34,313 bases of DNA from Polaribacter sp. SA4-10 (GCA_949519155.1 CATIQU010000019.1:1-34313), one strand, 5' to 3'. Shown: positions 18,004-26,445, counted from the stretch's first letter. The notes: a model not told the origin generated them from the sequence alone. Made by a program: numbers and translations.

Positions 18004-18035
18004 TAAAAATAGAAAATATTAAATAAAGAACTCAA
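18004..18035 (-). promoter_or_regulatory. Promoter of yjjG (TTG-N21-TATTTTTA, 4 nt from ATG)
   Basis: On the minus strand TTG (18033-18035), a 21-base spacer and TATTTTTA (18004-18011) precede the yjjG ATG by exactly four bases, so the mRNA is probably leaderless. It sits back to back with the glycosyltransferase promoter at 18044-18051. Confidence 0.5.
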
Positions 18036-18043
18036 TTACTGGT

Positions 18044-18051
18044 TATATTTG
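18044..18051 (+). promoter_or_regulatory. -7 promoter element of the glycosyltransferase-flippase operon
   Basis: TATATTTG matches TAnnTTTG exactly. Its final G is the first base of the GTG that would be the longest possible start of the glycosyltransferase gene, implying that translation begins further downstream. Confidence 0.5.
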
Positions 18052-19214
18052 TGAAACAACTTTTAAACAGTTTCCTGTTGAATAAAAAGCTTCATATCTT
18101 ATTTTTATGCGGATGGTATCCTTCTCGGGTTTCACCTAATAATGGTGATTTTATTCAAAGACATGCAAAAACGGTCTCTTTACTTCATAAAGTAAGTGTT
18201 TTGCATATTGTTTCTGATAAAAGTTGTGTTGAAGAAATTGAAATTGAGTCAAAAATAGAGAGTGGGGTTCAGACTTATATTGGATATATTAAAAATACAA
18301 AAAACCCAGTATATAAAGCTTTCCTTTTTCACAAAGCATACCAACAAATACTTGTAGAAATTGGTTTTTTTGATCTAATACACCTAAACACATTGTATCC
18401 TTTTGGGTTGCTTGCACTACATCAAAAAATAAGAAACAAAAAACCATATCTAATTTCTGAGCATTGGACAGGGTATCACAAACCCCAAGCAAACGATTTG
18501 TCTTTTGTAAGGAAATTTCTTTCGAAAACTATTACTAAAAAGGCGGCCTATATTTGTCCAGTTTCAAATAATTTAAAAGAAGCCATGGAATCTTTAGGAT
18601 TAAAGGGCAACTACAAACCAGTGCCAAACGTAGTAAATACGGAGGTATTTTCACCTAGTGAAAGCACAAATTCAATATTTACAATTCTACATGCTTCAAA
18701 TCTTGTCAACAAACATAAAAATATTGAAGGAATCCTGAGTGTTGTTGCCAAGCTTCAAGAAAAAATAAGTCCTTTTGTTTTTAAACTGATTGGTGAAGAC
18801 TCAAAGCAATACAAACCTTTAGCCAAAAAATTAAAAATCAGTGCTGATGTAATTGTCTTTGAGGATCATGTTTCACACAAAAAGATAGCGGAGGAATTAA
18901 ATAACAGTAATTTGTTTGTTTTATTTAGTAATTATGAAAATTTGCCTTGTGTCATTTTAGAGTCATTTGCTACAGGAACACCCGTAATCTCTACAAATGT
19001 TGGCGGCATCAAAGAACACTTTCCTAAAGACTTTGGTTATTTGATTGACAAAGGGGACACGGAGGATTTAGTCGCCAAAATAATTGAAGTACACACTAAT
19101 TTCAAAGTTGACAAGCCTAAAATGCATGCCTATGTTAAAAGTAATTTTTCTGAGAAAGTAATTGCACAAAAATTCACTAACCTATATGAATCCTCATTAA
19201 AACTAAAAAACTGA
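18051..19214 (+). CDS. Glycosyltransferase family 4 protein
   Basis: The product, up to 387 residues, is a GT-B fold retaining glycosyltransferase. The N-terminal domain begins LHILFLCGWYPSRVSPNNGDFIQRHA, a standard GT4 acceptor-domain opening; the C-terminal nucleotide-sugar domain has FSNYENLPCVILESFATGTP with the EX7E pair, then VISTNVGGIKE. It probably adds a sugar to a lipid-linked surface polysaccharide precursor at the inner face of the cytoplasmic membrane. The frame opens at GTG 18051, but that codon overlaps a promoter box; TTG at 18078 would give MNKKLHILFLCGWYPS and is the better biological start. The flippase gene overlaps its stop codon, so the two are translationally coupled. 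The sugar and acceptor are unknown. Confidence 0.9.
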   Translation: MKQLLNSFLLNKKLHILFLCGWYPSRVSPNNGDFIQRHAKTVSLLHKVSVLHIVSDKSCVEEIEIESKIESGVQTYIGYIKNTKNPVYKAFLFHKAYQQILVEIGFFDLIHLNTLYPFGLLALHQKIRNKKPYLISEHWTGYHKPQANDLSFVRKFLSKTITKKAAYICPVSNNLKEAMESLGLKGNYKPVPNVVNTEVFSPSESTNSIFTILHASNLVNKHKNIEGILSVVAKLQEKISPFVFKLIGEDSKQYKPLAKKLKISADVIVFEDHVSHKKIAEELNNSNLFVLFSNYENLPCVILESFATGTPVISTNVGGIKEHFPKDFGYLIDKGDTEDLVAKIIEVHTNFKVDKPKMHAYVKSNFSEKVIAQKFTNLYESSLKLKN

Positions 19215-20473
19215 ACCAAGTAATTAAATATTTATCTAACTTCAAGAAAAGGGCTGGGAACTATGTCTTAGTTGCTACAGTTTTAAGTCGAATAATTTCT
19301 TTTTTAGCTTCTTGGGTTGCCCTTAATTTTATAGAAAATAAAGAATTAGGTGTGGTCTTGTTTTCTTATAATATTGTGTTGTTTTTACTTCCAATTAGCG
19401 GCCTTGGCTTACATCAAAGTTTGCTATTTTTCAGTACACGCCTAAAAAACAAAGAAGAGAAAAATAGTTTATTTTTATATGTCTTAAAAAATGGAACTAT
19501 TGCCTCGTTTTTACTAATTATACTAATAATTACTGCCAGTTTCTTTATTCCTTTTCAATTTAAAGATTCACAAGGCTATGTAATAATCCTCTCATTCCTC
19601 ATTTTACCAACCTTTTTCTTGGAGGTAATCCGAGCGCAATTGAGACTAAATCATGATAACAAAAACTATGCTTATTCAGAGTTTATGTACAGTTCTTTTT
19701 TACTGCTCTCTGTATTAATTTTAAGTTTTTTATTTAATGAAAAAGGCTACGTAATCGCATTACTAATTACCCCTTTTTTAGCCTCTTTCTTTTTTATTTC
19801 AAAGCTCAAAATAAAATTTACAACCATAAAGAAACTTCCCGTTTTTAATATAAGTTTCTGGAAATATGGCTTTTTTACAAGCTTATCAAATGTCGTTACA
19901 CAACTCCTTTTTGTTGTAGATGTTTTATTGATTGGATATCTATTAGACGATTCAGAAATGGTTACTAATTATAGATATATATCACTAGTTCCATTTAGTT
20001 TATTATTTATACCAAGGGCCTTTATCACTACAGATTTCGTAATGATTACAGAAAATATTTACAATCAAAATTATATTAAAAACTATATTAAAAATTATAT
20101 GTCTTTTTTTATATTTATGAGTTTTTTAATGTTGATGTTTTGCTCTTATTTTTCTTCCGACATTTTAATGTTTTTTGATAAAAGCTATCAACAATATATT
20201 TTGAGTTTTAGGGTTTTAATTTTTGGAATAATAGGAATATTTATTTTTAGAAACCTGTTTGGTAATTTATTATCATCTATTGGTTATGCGAAAACAAATT
20301 ACTATATCGCTGTGATTTCTCTGCTTATAAATATTTGTACAAACTATTTTTTAATACCAAACTATGGACTTCTAGGCGCTGCAATAACTACGGCAGTCCT
20401 TATGTGGTTTTCAGGGATTTTATCTGGAGTATGTTTTTGGTATTTATATACTAAAAAATTATCTTTTAAATAA
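19211..20473 (+). CDS. Polysaccharide flippase (Wzx/MATE-like, MOP superfamily), non-ATG start
   Basis: This membrane protein has about 12 hydrophobic helices and fits the Wzx-type oligosaccharide flippases that move lipid-linked repeat units across the inner membrane. The first GTG (19352) gives only 373 residues and removes the first helix. The frame is open upstream and reads NQVIKYLSNFKKRAGNYVLV, then ATVLSRIISFLASWVALNF, a typical flippase N-terminus, back to CTG at 19211-19213. That CTG overlaps the TGA of the glycosyltransferase gene (CTGA, like the common ATGA overlap), giving 420 residues, normal for the family. No ATG, GTG or TTG occurs between the in-frame stop at 19187 and 19352. 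The 3' end overlaps the convergent gene by 15 bases. Base composition is very AT-rich. Confidence 0.85.
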   Translation: MNQVIKYLSNFKKRAGNYVLVATVLSRIISFLASWVALNFIENKELGVVLFSYNIVLFLLPISGLGLHQSLLFFSTRLKNKEEKNSLFLYVLKNGTIASFLLIILIITASFFIPFQFKDSQGYVIILSFLILPTFFLEVIRAQLRLNHDNKNYAYSEFMYSSFLLLSVLILSFLFNEKGYVIALLITPFLASFFFISKLKIKFTTIKKLPVFNISFWKYGFFTSLSNVVTQLLFVVDVLLIGYLLDDSEMVTNYRYISLVPFSLLFIPRAFITTDFVMITENIYNQNYIKNYIKNYMSFFIFMSFLMLMFCSYFSSDILMFFDKSYQQYILSFRVLIFGIIGIFIFRNLFGNLLSSIGYAKTNYYIAVISLLINICTNYFLIPNYGLLGAAITTAVLMWFSGILSGVCFWYLYTKKLSFK

Positions 20474-21367
20474 TTTTAACAAAGGAAAGAGGTTGTTGTG
20501 TTTTAGCAATCGATAAGTTTCTGTTTCTGCACCGAAGCTTTTATAGTAATTAGCAATAGACTCCATAGAAGATCCTCCAAAATTATAAATATCAAACTGG
20601 TTTTGATATCTAAAAATAGCTCGATCATTAGAGAATGTATTTGCTCCATTATCTCTGTTGTTAATATCCGATGCGCAAACTAACTGGGTTACTTTGTTAT
20701 TGAATTTAATAAAAAAGGCCGCACTAACTAACACCTTGTTTTCAGAATATACAGTGAGCAGTTCCCCTGTCTTATTCGCTAAGCAAAATTTGATTAACCG
20801 TAGCAAATTTTCAAAGTCCTTTTCATTAATTTTAGCCAATCGAAGTGCAATATTACCCTTAAAAAGAGAGACTAATTTCTCTGGTGCATCCGTCCAATTT
20901 TCATTTAAATTAGCATTTTTTGCTTTTATTAATTCTCTTTTTCTATTTCTATTGTATTTTTTAAGAATACTTTCATACCCTTCTTTTAAGAATAAAAATT
21001 GTAGCGAATTTATTTGTGTTTTATTTTTATTTTTTTCGACATAATTTCCTGTATTTAGGCGGAGTTCTGCAAATTTAAAATGAGCTTTTAAAACCTCTAA
21101 AAAAGAATCAATTTGAACCTTTTCCCCTTTAGAGTACAAACCCAATTCTAATATCCAAAGCGGGGTGTAAACATATTTAATTCCATATTTTTTCCGATAC
21201 GGAATCGGCATAACAGCTTCATAGTCATTCAACACTAAAACTATCCAATTCGTACAACAAATATCTAAATACCATGAAAACCCAAAGAGGTTAGATTGCG
21301 CAGATATTGCAATACAAGCATCATATTTCTCAACATCTAAATCTGTTCTTTCAATGCGGTGTATCAT
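20459..21367 (-). CDS. GNAT/FemAB-like acyltransferase-fold protein
   Basis: A 302-residue protein. The N-terminal half contains WYLDICCTNW and VMPIPYRKKYGIKYVYTP; the second half has YNRNRKRELIKAKN and, near the C-terminus, FDIYNFGGSSMESIANYYKSFGAE, the FGGS and YK(S)FGA motifs shared by FemAB-related GNAT-fold proteins found in surface-polysaccharide loci. Such enzymes transfer amino-acyl or acyl groups onto cell-wall or exopolysaccharide substrates. Its gene begins 2 bases after the polysaccharide deacetylase, so they form an operon and probably modify the same glycan. Substrate and donor are not predictable. Confidence 0.75.
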   Translation of the reverse strand: MIHRIERTDLDVEKYDACIAISAQSNLFGFSWYLDICCTNWIVLVLNDYEAVMPIPYRKKYGIKYVYTPLWILELGLYSKGEKVQIDSFLEVLKAHFKFAELRLNTGNYVEKNKNKTQINSLQFLFLKEGYESILKKYNRNRKRELIKAKNANLNENWTDAPEKLVSLFKGNIALRLAKINEKDFENLLRLIKFCLANKTGELLTVYSENKVLVSAAFFIKFNNKVTQLVCASDINNRDNGANTFSNDRAIFRYQNQFDIYNFGGSSMESIANYYKSFGAETETYRLLKHNNLFPLLKLFKR

Positions 21368-21369
21368 CT

Positions 21370-22674
21370 TTAAGAAGTGGCAATTTTTAGCATAGATTCA
21401 TAGAGTCTTTTCCAACCTCTCCAGCGTAAATAATTACTCAAACTTTCGTTATGAAATAAGGTAATGAATAGTCCATCTACCGCTTTCACTTCGTTTTTAA
21501 GGTCTCTTATTCTGCCCAAAGATTGCTTTGGAGTTAATTTCATGTAATCATTTAAAGTTGTATCCATTAATGCAAAGGGAAACACTTTTAATGGGGTTTG
21601 TATTTCGAAATCTAGGTCATAAAAATAAAAAGGCGTACAGGTTCCTGCTCTAAAACCTACATTGCTGGCATATCCCATCGAATAATCTTCTTCGATTTCT
21701 AAATCGATTAAATTTTGATAGGTTTCGGGAAGGCTAAAACGCAGATAATGTTGTCGCGATCGTTTTGTTGGCATGTTGGTAATGTCTTCCAAACGTTTTT
21801 TTTCTTTCTTTAACAATACCGAATTTTGCATGGTAAAATAAGAAGGATGTAATCCAACTTTTGCATAATCTACAATCGACTTAATCAACAATCTAAATTT
21901 ATTTTTTGCTGTTGACACATTGGTATCAAAGGTGGTATAATCTGCAATTAAAAAGAAGAAGAGGGTTTCTACTTTGTATTTGTTCTTGTACTCTAAAATT
22001 TTGTCAAAAGTGTTAAATGGATCTTTTTTTAGATTAAATAAGACTGCAAATCGATTGATAATATTTAAAAATTTGAGTGTGTAAATATCATTTAGAAACC
22101 CGCCAATAGAACGGAGTAAACTTTTATATTTATATGCAAATGCATTGTCTACATCTATGGTAGAAATGAATTTATAATTTCTTTTAGGATACGTATAGGT
22201 TGGAAATTTTTCTTTAAAAATTGATAAAAATTTATACGCCCAAATATCGATTACTGGTTTTTCTAGAAATTGATGCTCATAGGCGATGCTTTGTTCAGCA
22301 GTAAATCGGCCATGTATGTCTTTTACATGTGGCAAATACTCTTCATAACGTGAAATTAAATAAAAGCTTGCTGCAAAGATGTCATAGGGAATGGATGATT
22401 TTGAACCTGCATTAAAAAAGCACGGAATTTCATCCCATTTTGCTATATTTATCTCCATATCATTGACACCCTGCTCAAACATAAGGTCACTGCTTCGAAC
22501 AAAAAACTCGCTTCCTAACGGATTCTTGGTATAGGACATTTTAGGACCGTTGTGGGCAACAAAGTCTTCAATTTTTGAAGTAAAGTCGACAGAGGTCAAT
22601 AAAGTCCTTGTAAAAACATGTTTGAAAACATATCGAATTCTTGGGGTAATCTTATGTGTGTAAACGAGTATCAA
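21370..22674 (-). CDS. Polysaccharide deacetylase family protein
   Basis: The 434-residue protein has an N-terminal domain (about 1-160, DUF7033-like) with SIPYDIFAASFYLISRYEEYL, then a NodB-like (CE4) domain from about 168: STIDVDNAFAYK (Asp174 and Asp176), GLHPSYFT (His276) and a C-terminal FHNESLSNYLRWRGWKRLYE. CE4 enzymes remove acetyl groups from glycans. The usual THxxxH-like metal motif is not obvious, so activity is uncertain. It is followed after 2 bases by the GNAT-like gene and lies 35 bases downstream of radC on the same strand. The position next to a glycosyltransferase and flippase suggests a role in surface-glycan maturation. Confidence 0.82.
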   Translation of the reverse strand: MILVYTHKITPRIRYVFKHVFTRTLLTSVDFTSKIEDFVAHNGPKMSYTKNPLGSEFFVRSSDLMFEQGVNDMEINIAKWDEIPCFFNAGSKSSIPYDIFAASFYLISRYEEYLPHVKDIHGRFTAEQSIAYEHQFLEKPVIDIWAYKFLSIFKEKFPTYTYPKRNYKFISTIDVDNAFAYKYKSLLRSIGGFLNDIYTLKFLNIINRFAVLFNLKKDPFNTFDKILEYKNKYKVETLFFFLIADYTTFDTNVSTAKNKFRLLIKSIVDYAKVGLHPSYFTMQNSVLLKKEKKRLEDITNMPTKRSRQHYLRFSLPETYQNLIDLEIEEDYSMGYASNVGFRAGTCTPFYFYDLDFEIQTPLKVFPFALMDTTLNDYMKLTPKQSLGRIRDLKNEVKAVDGLFITLFHNESLSNYLRWRGWKRLYESMLKIATS

Positions 22675-22709
22675 ATAAAAAGTTTGAGTAAGTATTAAGG
22701 ATGGTGAAT

Positions 22710-23342
22710 TTACAAAATTCCATCATCAGCAAAGCTAAAATACGATTTTTCGGTAATAATTAAATGGTCAAGTAATTTTATGTCTAAAGTTCTCCCCGCA
22801 TCTTTAATTTTTAGAGTGACCTCTTTGTCTGCTTTACTTGGTGTTAATTTTCCTGATGGATGATTGTGACAAACAATTACACCAACGCATGCCGCGACCA
22901 ATGCTTTCATATACAGCAATCTAACATCAACAACAGTGGCTGTTAAACCACCTTTGCTTAAACGGTGTTTGGCAATTACTTTGTTTGAGTTGTTTAGAAA
23001 TATCGCCCAAAACTCTTCATGTTGTAAATCCCCGATAATCGGTTGCATCAAATGAAATACTCCTTTACTGGTGGAAACTTCAGGAAGTTCTGAGGCGGTT
23101 TCTAATTGCCTTCTTTTTCCTAATTCTAAAGCGGTAATAATGGCAAGGGCCTTTGCGATTCCAATTCCGTGGAATTTCGTTAATTCTTCAATAGATAATT
23201 TTGCCAACTCGTTCAGATTATTGTCGACGGAAATTAATATTTTTTTGGCCAAAGAAACTGCGCTTTCTTTCCTGCTTCCAGAGCCAATTAAAATGGCAAT
23301 AAGCTCTGCATCTGAAAGCGATTTCCTTCCTTTTAAGACCAA
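22710..23342 (-). CDS. radC: RadC-family JAB-domain protein, 5' end interrupted by an amber codon
   Basis: The readable frame encodes 210 residues: a helix-hairpin-helix region (LSDAELIAILIGSG...FHGIGIAKALAI) and a C-terminal JAB/MPN domain with the metal-binding signature VCHNHPSGKLTPSKAD. RadC was named for DNA repair, but its role is unsettled. The frame can start at TTG 23340-23342, yet the family N-terminus ALDDRPREK lies in the same frame further upstream, beyond a TAG at 23370-23372. Before it stands MKKLTIKG with an ATG at 23394-23396. The TAG occupies the position of a conserved Trp. The gene is either expressed from an internal start or being lost. The polysaccharide deacetylase follows after 35 bases. 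Confidence 0.88.
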   Translation of the reverse strand: MVLKGRKSLSDAELIAILIGSGSRKESAVSLAKKILISVDNNLNELAKLSIEELTKFHGIGIAKALAIITALELGKRRQLETASELPEVSTSKGVFHLMQPIIGDLQHEEFWAIFLNNSNKVIAKHRLSKGGLTATVVDVRLLYMKALVAACVGVIVCHNHPSGKLTPSKADKEVTLKIKDAGRTLDIKLLDHLIITEKSYFSFADDGIL

Positions 23343-23396
23343 TTTCTCTCGGGGCCTATCATCTAAAGCCTATCCTTTTATCGTTAACTTTTTCAT
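23343..23396 (-). pseudogene. radC: Disconnected 5' end of radC (ATG to amber codon and beyond)
   Basis: Read in the radC frame, these 18 codons give MKKLTIKG, TAG, ALDDRPREK. The full frame 23396 to 22710 would encode 228 residues, the usual RadC length, if the TAG (23370-23372) were TGG. One base change therefore separates the present sequence from an intact gene. Confidence 0.85.
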
Positions 23397-23409
23397 TCAT
23401 AAATTTTTA

Positions 23410-23438
23410 CTAAAAGTACAAAAAACATCTAAAAGTAC
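23410..23438. repeat. Two direct copies of CTAAAAGTAC in the radC-trkA divergent region
   Basis: CTAAAAGTAC occurs at 23410-23419 and 23429-23438, a 19-base period. On the minus strand each copy reads GTACTTTTAG, containing TACTTTTA, a near match to the -7 box, so the copies may be alternative radC promoters or a repeated operator. Confidence 0.5.
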
Positions 23439-23479
23439 TTAAAAACAGTTTTTTTCACGTTTTCTGACGAACTCTTTTT

Positions 23480-23487
23480 TATCTTAG
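23480..23487 (+). promoter_or_regulatory. -7-like promoter element of trkA
   Basis: TATCTTAG (one mismatch to TAnnTTTG) lies 23 bases before the trkA ATG. The same TATCTTAGCA string occurs upstream of the membrane-protein gene at 31473. No clear -33 TTG. Confidence 0.35.
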
Positions 23488-23510
23488 CAGTCTATTCCTA
23501 TATTTTAAAT

Positions 23511-24857
23511 ATGAAGATTATTATAGCTGGTGCTGGAGATGTAGGTTTTCACTTAGCTAAACTACTTTCTTACGAATCTCAGGATACGTATATTATAGAT
23601 TTTGACTCCGAGAAGTTAAACTACTTAAATAATCATTTAGATGTGATTACCAAAAAAGGTGACGCTACTTCTATTAAATTATTAAAAGAGATTGGCATTG
23701 ACTCGGCAGACTTACTAATTGCAGTTACAGACAGCCCAAACACAAATTTCACGATTAGTGTTATTGGAAAATCTTTAGGTGTTAAAAAAACAATTGCACG
23801 AATAGATAGTACTGAGTTTTTAAACACAACTGAAATCAATTTCAAAGATTTTGGAGTAGATTTCATGATCTCTCCGCAAGAATTGGCCGCAGACGAAATT
23901 AAAATGCAGCTAAATCAATCTTCCTTTAACGAAACTGTTGCTTTTGAAAATGGGTTGTTTAATGTAATGGGTACTACCCTTACCTACAAATCTCCTATTG
24001 TTGATTTAACAGTAAAAGAAGCAAAAAAGAAATTCTCTGATGTCGATTTTATTACAATTGCCATCAAGAGAGATGGTGTTTCTCAAACGATTATTCCGCG
24101 TGGAGACACCAAGTATGAAGTAGACGATCAAGTTTATTTTTCTGTACCGAACTATAGCATCAAAAAATTATATCCAATTATTGGAAAAAAACATTTGAAC
24201 ATAAAAAATGTAATGATTTTGGGCGGTAGTAGTATCGGTGAAAAAACAGCAAGAAATCTTTGTAAAGATAACTTCAACGTTACGCTAGTTGAAAAAAATA
24301 GAGAGAAAGCAGCCGCTTTAGCAGAAGAATTAGGTAATACATTGATTATCAATGGTGATGGTAGAGACTTGGAACTTTTAGAAGAAGAAAATATTCGAGA
24401 AATGGATGCTTTCATTGCTGTTACTGGCAATTCTGAAACCAACATCATGTCGTGTTTAGTTGCAAAATCTAAAGGCGTCAAAAAAACAATTGCTTTGGTA
24501 GAGAATATGGATTATATCGACATCTCTCAAACAATTGGAATTGAATCTCTAATCAACAAAAAGTTAATCGCAGCGAGCAATATTTTTAGACACATTAGAA
24601 AAGGAGAAATTTTAGCTTTGGCCAATTTACACAATATTGATGCAGAAGTTTTTGAATTTGAAGTACAACCCAATGCAAAAATAACAAAAGCGCCCATTAA
24701 AGATTTACGCTTCCCAAGGGAAGCTGTCTTTGGCGGAATTATTAGAGACGGAAACGCAATGATGTCTTTTGGAGACATGCAAATTCAAGATGGAGACAAA
24801 GTAATCGTCTTCTGTTTACCCGAAGCCATTAGCACCGTAGAAGGTCTTTTTAATTAA
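23511..24857 (+). CDS. trkA: Trk potassium transporter, NAD-binding regulatory subunit TrkA
   Basis: The 448-residue cytoplasmic protein has two RCK modules in tandem. The first Rossmann fold begins with IIIAGAGDVGFHLA (GxGxxG) and ends its second strand in IIDFD; the second begins VMILGGSSIGEKTA with VTLVEKN. Each is followed by a TrkA-C domain (VKEAKKKFSD; IKDLRFPREAVFGGIIRDG). TrkA gates the TrkH channel in response to nucleotides. trkH starts 1 base after its stop codon, so they form an operon. Length is typical. Confidence 0.96.
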   Translation: MKIIIAGAGDVGFHLAKLLSYESQDTYIIDFDSEKLNYLNNHLDVITKKGDATSIKLLKEIGIDSADLLIAVTDSPNTNFTISVIGKSLGVKKTIARIDSTEFLNTTEINFKDFGVDFMISPQELAADEIKMQLNQSSFNETVAFENGLFNVMGTTLTYKSPIVDLTVKEAKKKFSDVDFITIAIKRDGVSQTIIPRGDTKYEVDDQVYFSVPNYSIKKLYPIIGKKHLNIKNVMILGGSSIGEKTARNLCKDNFNVTLVEKNREKAAALAEELGNTLIINGDGRDLELLEEENIREMDAFIAVTGNSETNIMSCLVAKSKGVKKTIALVENMDYIDISQTIGIESLINKKLIAASNIFRHIRKGEILALANLHNIDAEVFEFEVQPNAKITKAPIKDLRFPREAVFGGIIRDGNAMMSFGDMQIQDGDKVIVFCLPEAISTVEGLFN

Positions 24858-24858
24858 G

Positions 24859-26358
24859 ATGAAAAATTTAAACACAAAAATAATTTACCGTTTTCTTGGC
24901 ATTACTGCTGTTTTAAATGGGTTGTTTATGTTTATTGCTTTTCCTTTTAGTTATTTTCATGAAGAAACGGAAAAATGGGGAATCTTACAGGCTGGTATTA
25001 TTACGATACTAGTGGGTGCTTTACTCTACTTCTTTAATAAGCCAAAAAACACAAGCATTCAAAAAAAAGAAGGCTACTTAATTGTAACTTTGGGTTGGTT
25101 GACGCTCTCCATCACAGGAATGCTCCCCTATCTTTTATCTGGAGCTATCCCCAATATCACCAATGCATTTTTTGAAACTATCTCTGGATATTCTACAACA
25201 GGATCTTCCATATTAACAGATATTGAATCTATGCCAAAAGGAATTTTATTTTGGCGAAGTGCTACGCATTGGATTGGTGGAATGGGTATTATTGTGCTTA
25301 CCATTGCCATTTTGCCCCTCCTAGGAATTGGAGGAATGCAATTGTTTATGGCAGAAGCACCTGGACCATCCACAGACAAATTACATCCAAGAATTACAGA
25401 CACTGCAAAACGGTTATACTTTATTTATGTGGTTTTAACTTTGGTGGAATTCTTATTGCTTAAAGTTGCTGGAATGACTTGGTTTGATGCTATTAACCAT
25501 GCCATGTCTACCGTTAGTACAGGAGGTTTTTCTACAAAAAACACCAGTATGGCATACTATAATCATTTGCCATTTGTGCAATATATTGTCATCTTTTTTA
25601 TGCTCGTTGCGGGAACAAATTTCGTGTTAACGTATTTTGCCTTAAAAGGAAAAATTCAAAAAGTATTTCAAAGCGAAGAGTTTAAATATTATTTATTTGG
25701 CATTATTGGAATTTCTGCTGTGATTACAGTTATAATTCTCTTTTTCCAAGATCCAAACTTACAAACATCAATTCACCATCCAGCAATATTTGGAAAAAAT
25801 GAAAGCGCCATAAGACATGCCCTTTTTCAAGTAACATCTGTCGTAACAACAACTGGTTTTGTCTCGGCTGATTTTACGATGTGGAGTTTTTTTGCTACAG
25901 GAATCTTTTTTGCATTGTTTTTCTCTGGTGGATCTGCTGGGTCCACGAGTGGTGGAATTAAGGTAATGCGACATATTGTAATGCTAAAAAATAGTTTTTT
26001 AGAATTTAAAAAAGCTCTACATCCCAATGCAATTATTCCAGTAAGATATGACGGTAGAGCCGTTAGTCATACAATTGTATTTAATATTATTTCATTCTTT
26101 ATCATCTATATGCTCATCTTCATAATGGCCTCAGTAACGCTAACCCTTTTAGGCTTAGATTTCATCTCTGCTTTAGGCGCTGCGGCCTCTTCATTAGGAA
26201 ATATTGGTCCAGCAATTGGCTCAGTAAGTCCGGTAGATAATTTTGCGCATTTATCGAGTACAGCAAAATGGTTTTGCTCTTTTTTAATGTTAATTGGACG
26301 TTTAGAATTGTTTACGGTATTGATTTTGTTTACTCCATTTTTTTGGAGAAAAAACTAA
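24859..26358 (+). CDS. trkH: Potassium uptake membrane subunit TrkH
   Basis: The 499-residue integral membrane protein shows the four pore-loop repeats of the SKT superfamily: ISGYSTTGSS, MSTVSTGGFST, TSVVTTTGFVS and SSLGNIGPAIG, each contributing a filter glycine. These select K+, and TrkA binds from the cytoplasm. Membrane helices fill the rest. The gene follows trkA by one base and has no visible strong terminator; the next gene starts 87 bases later on the same strand. Confidence 0.96.
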   Translation: MKNLNTKIIYRFLGITAVLNGLFMFIAFPFSYFHEETEKWGILQAGIITILVGALLYFFNKPKNTSIQKKEGYLIVTLGWLTLSITGMLPYLLSGAIPNITNAFFETISGYSTTGSSILTDIESMPKGILFWRSATHWIGGMGIIVLTIAILPLLGIGGMQLFMAEAPGPSTDKLHPRITDTAKRLYFIYVVLTLVEFLLLKVAGMTWFDAINHAMSTVSTGGFSTKNTSMAYYNHLPFVQYIVIFFMLVAGTNFVLTYFALKGKIQKVFQSEEFKYYLFGIIGISAVITVIILFFQDPNLQTSIHHPAIFGKNESAIRHALFQVTSVVTTTGFVSADFTMWSFFATGIFFALFFSGGSAGSTSGGIKVMRHIVMLKNSFLEFKKALHPNAIIPVRYDGRAVSHTIVFNIISFFIIYMLIFIMASVTLTLLGLDFISALGAAASSLGNIGPAIGSVSPVDNFAHLSSTAKWFCSFLMLIGRLELFTVLILFTPFFWRKN

Positions 26359-26445
26359 TTAACAAACCTTTGAAAGCTTGAATTCTTTCTTTTGGTACTC
26401 AAATTATGTGATTTATGTTTTTTTGATAGTTTCTAAATTTTTGAT

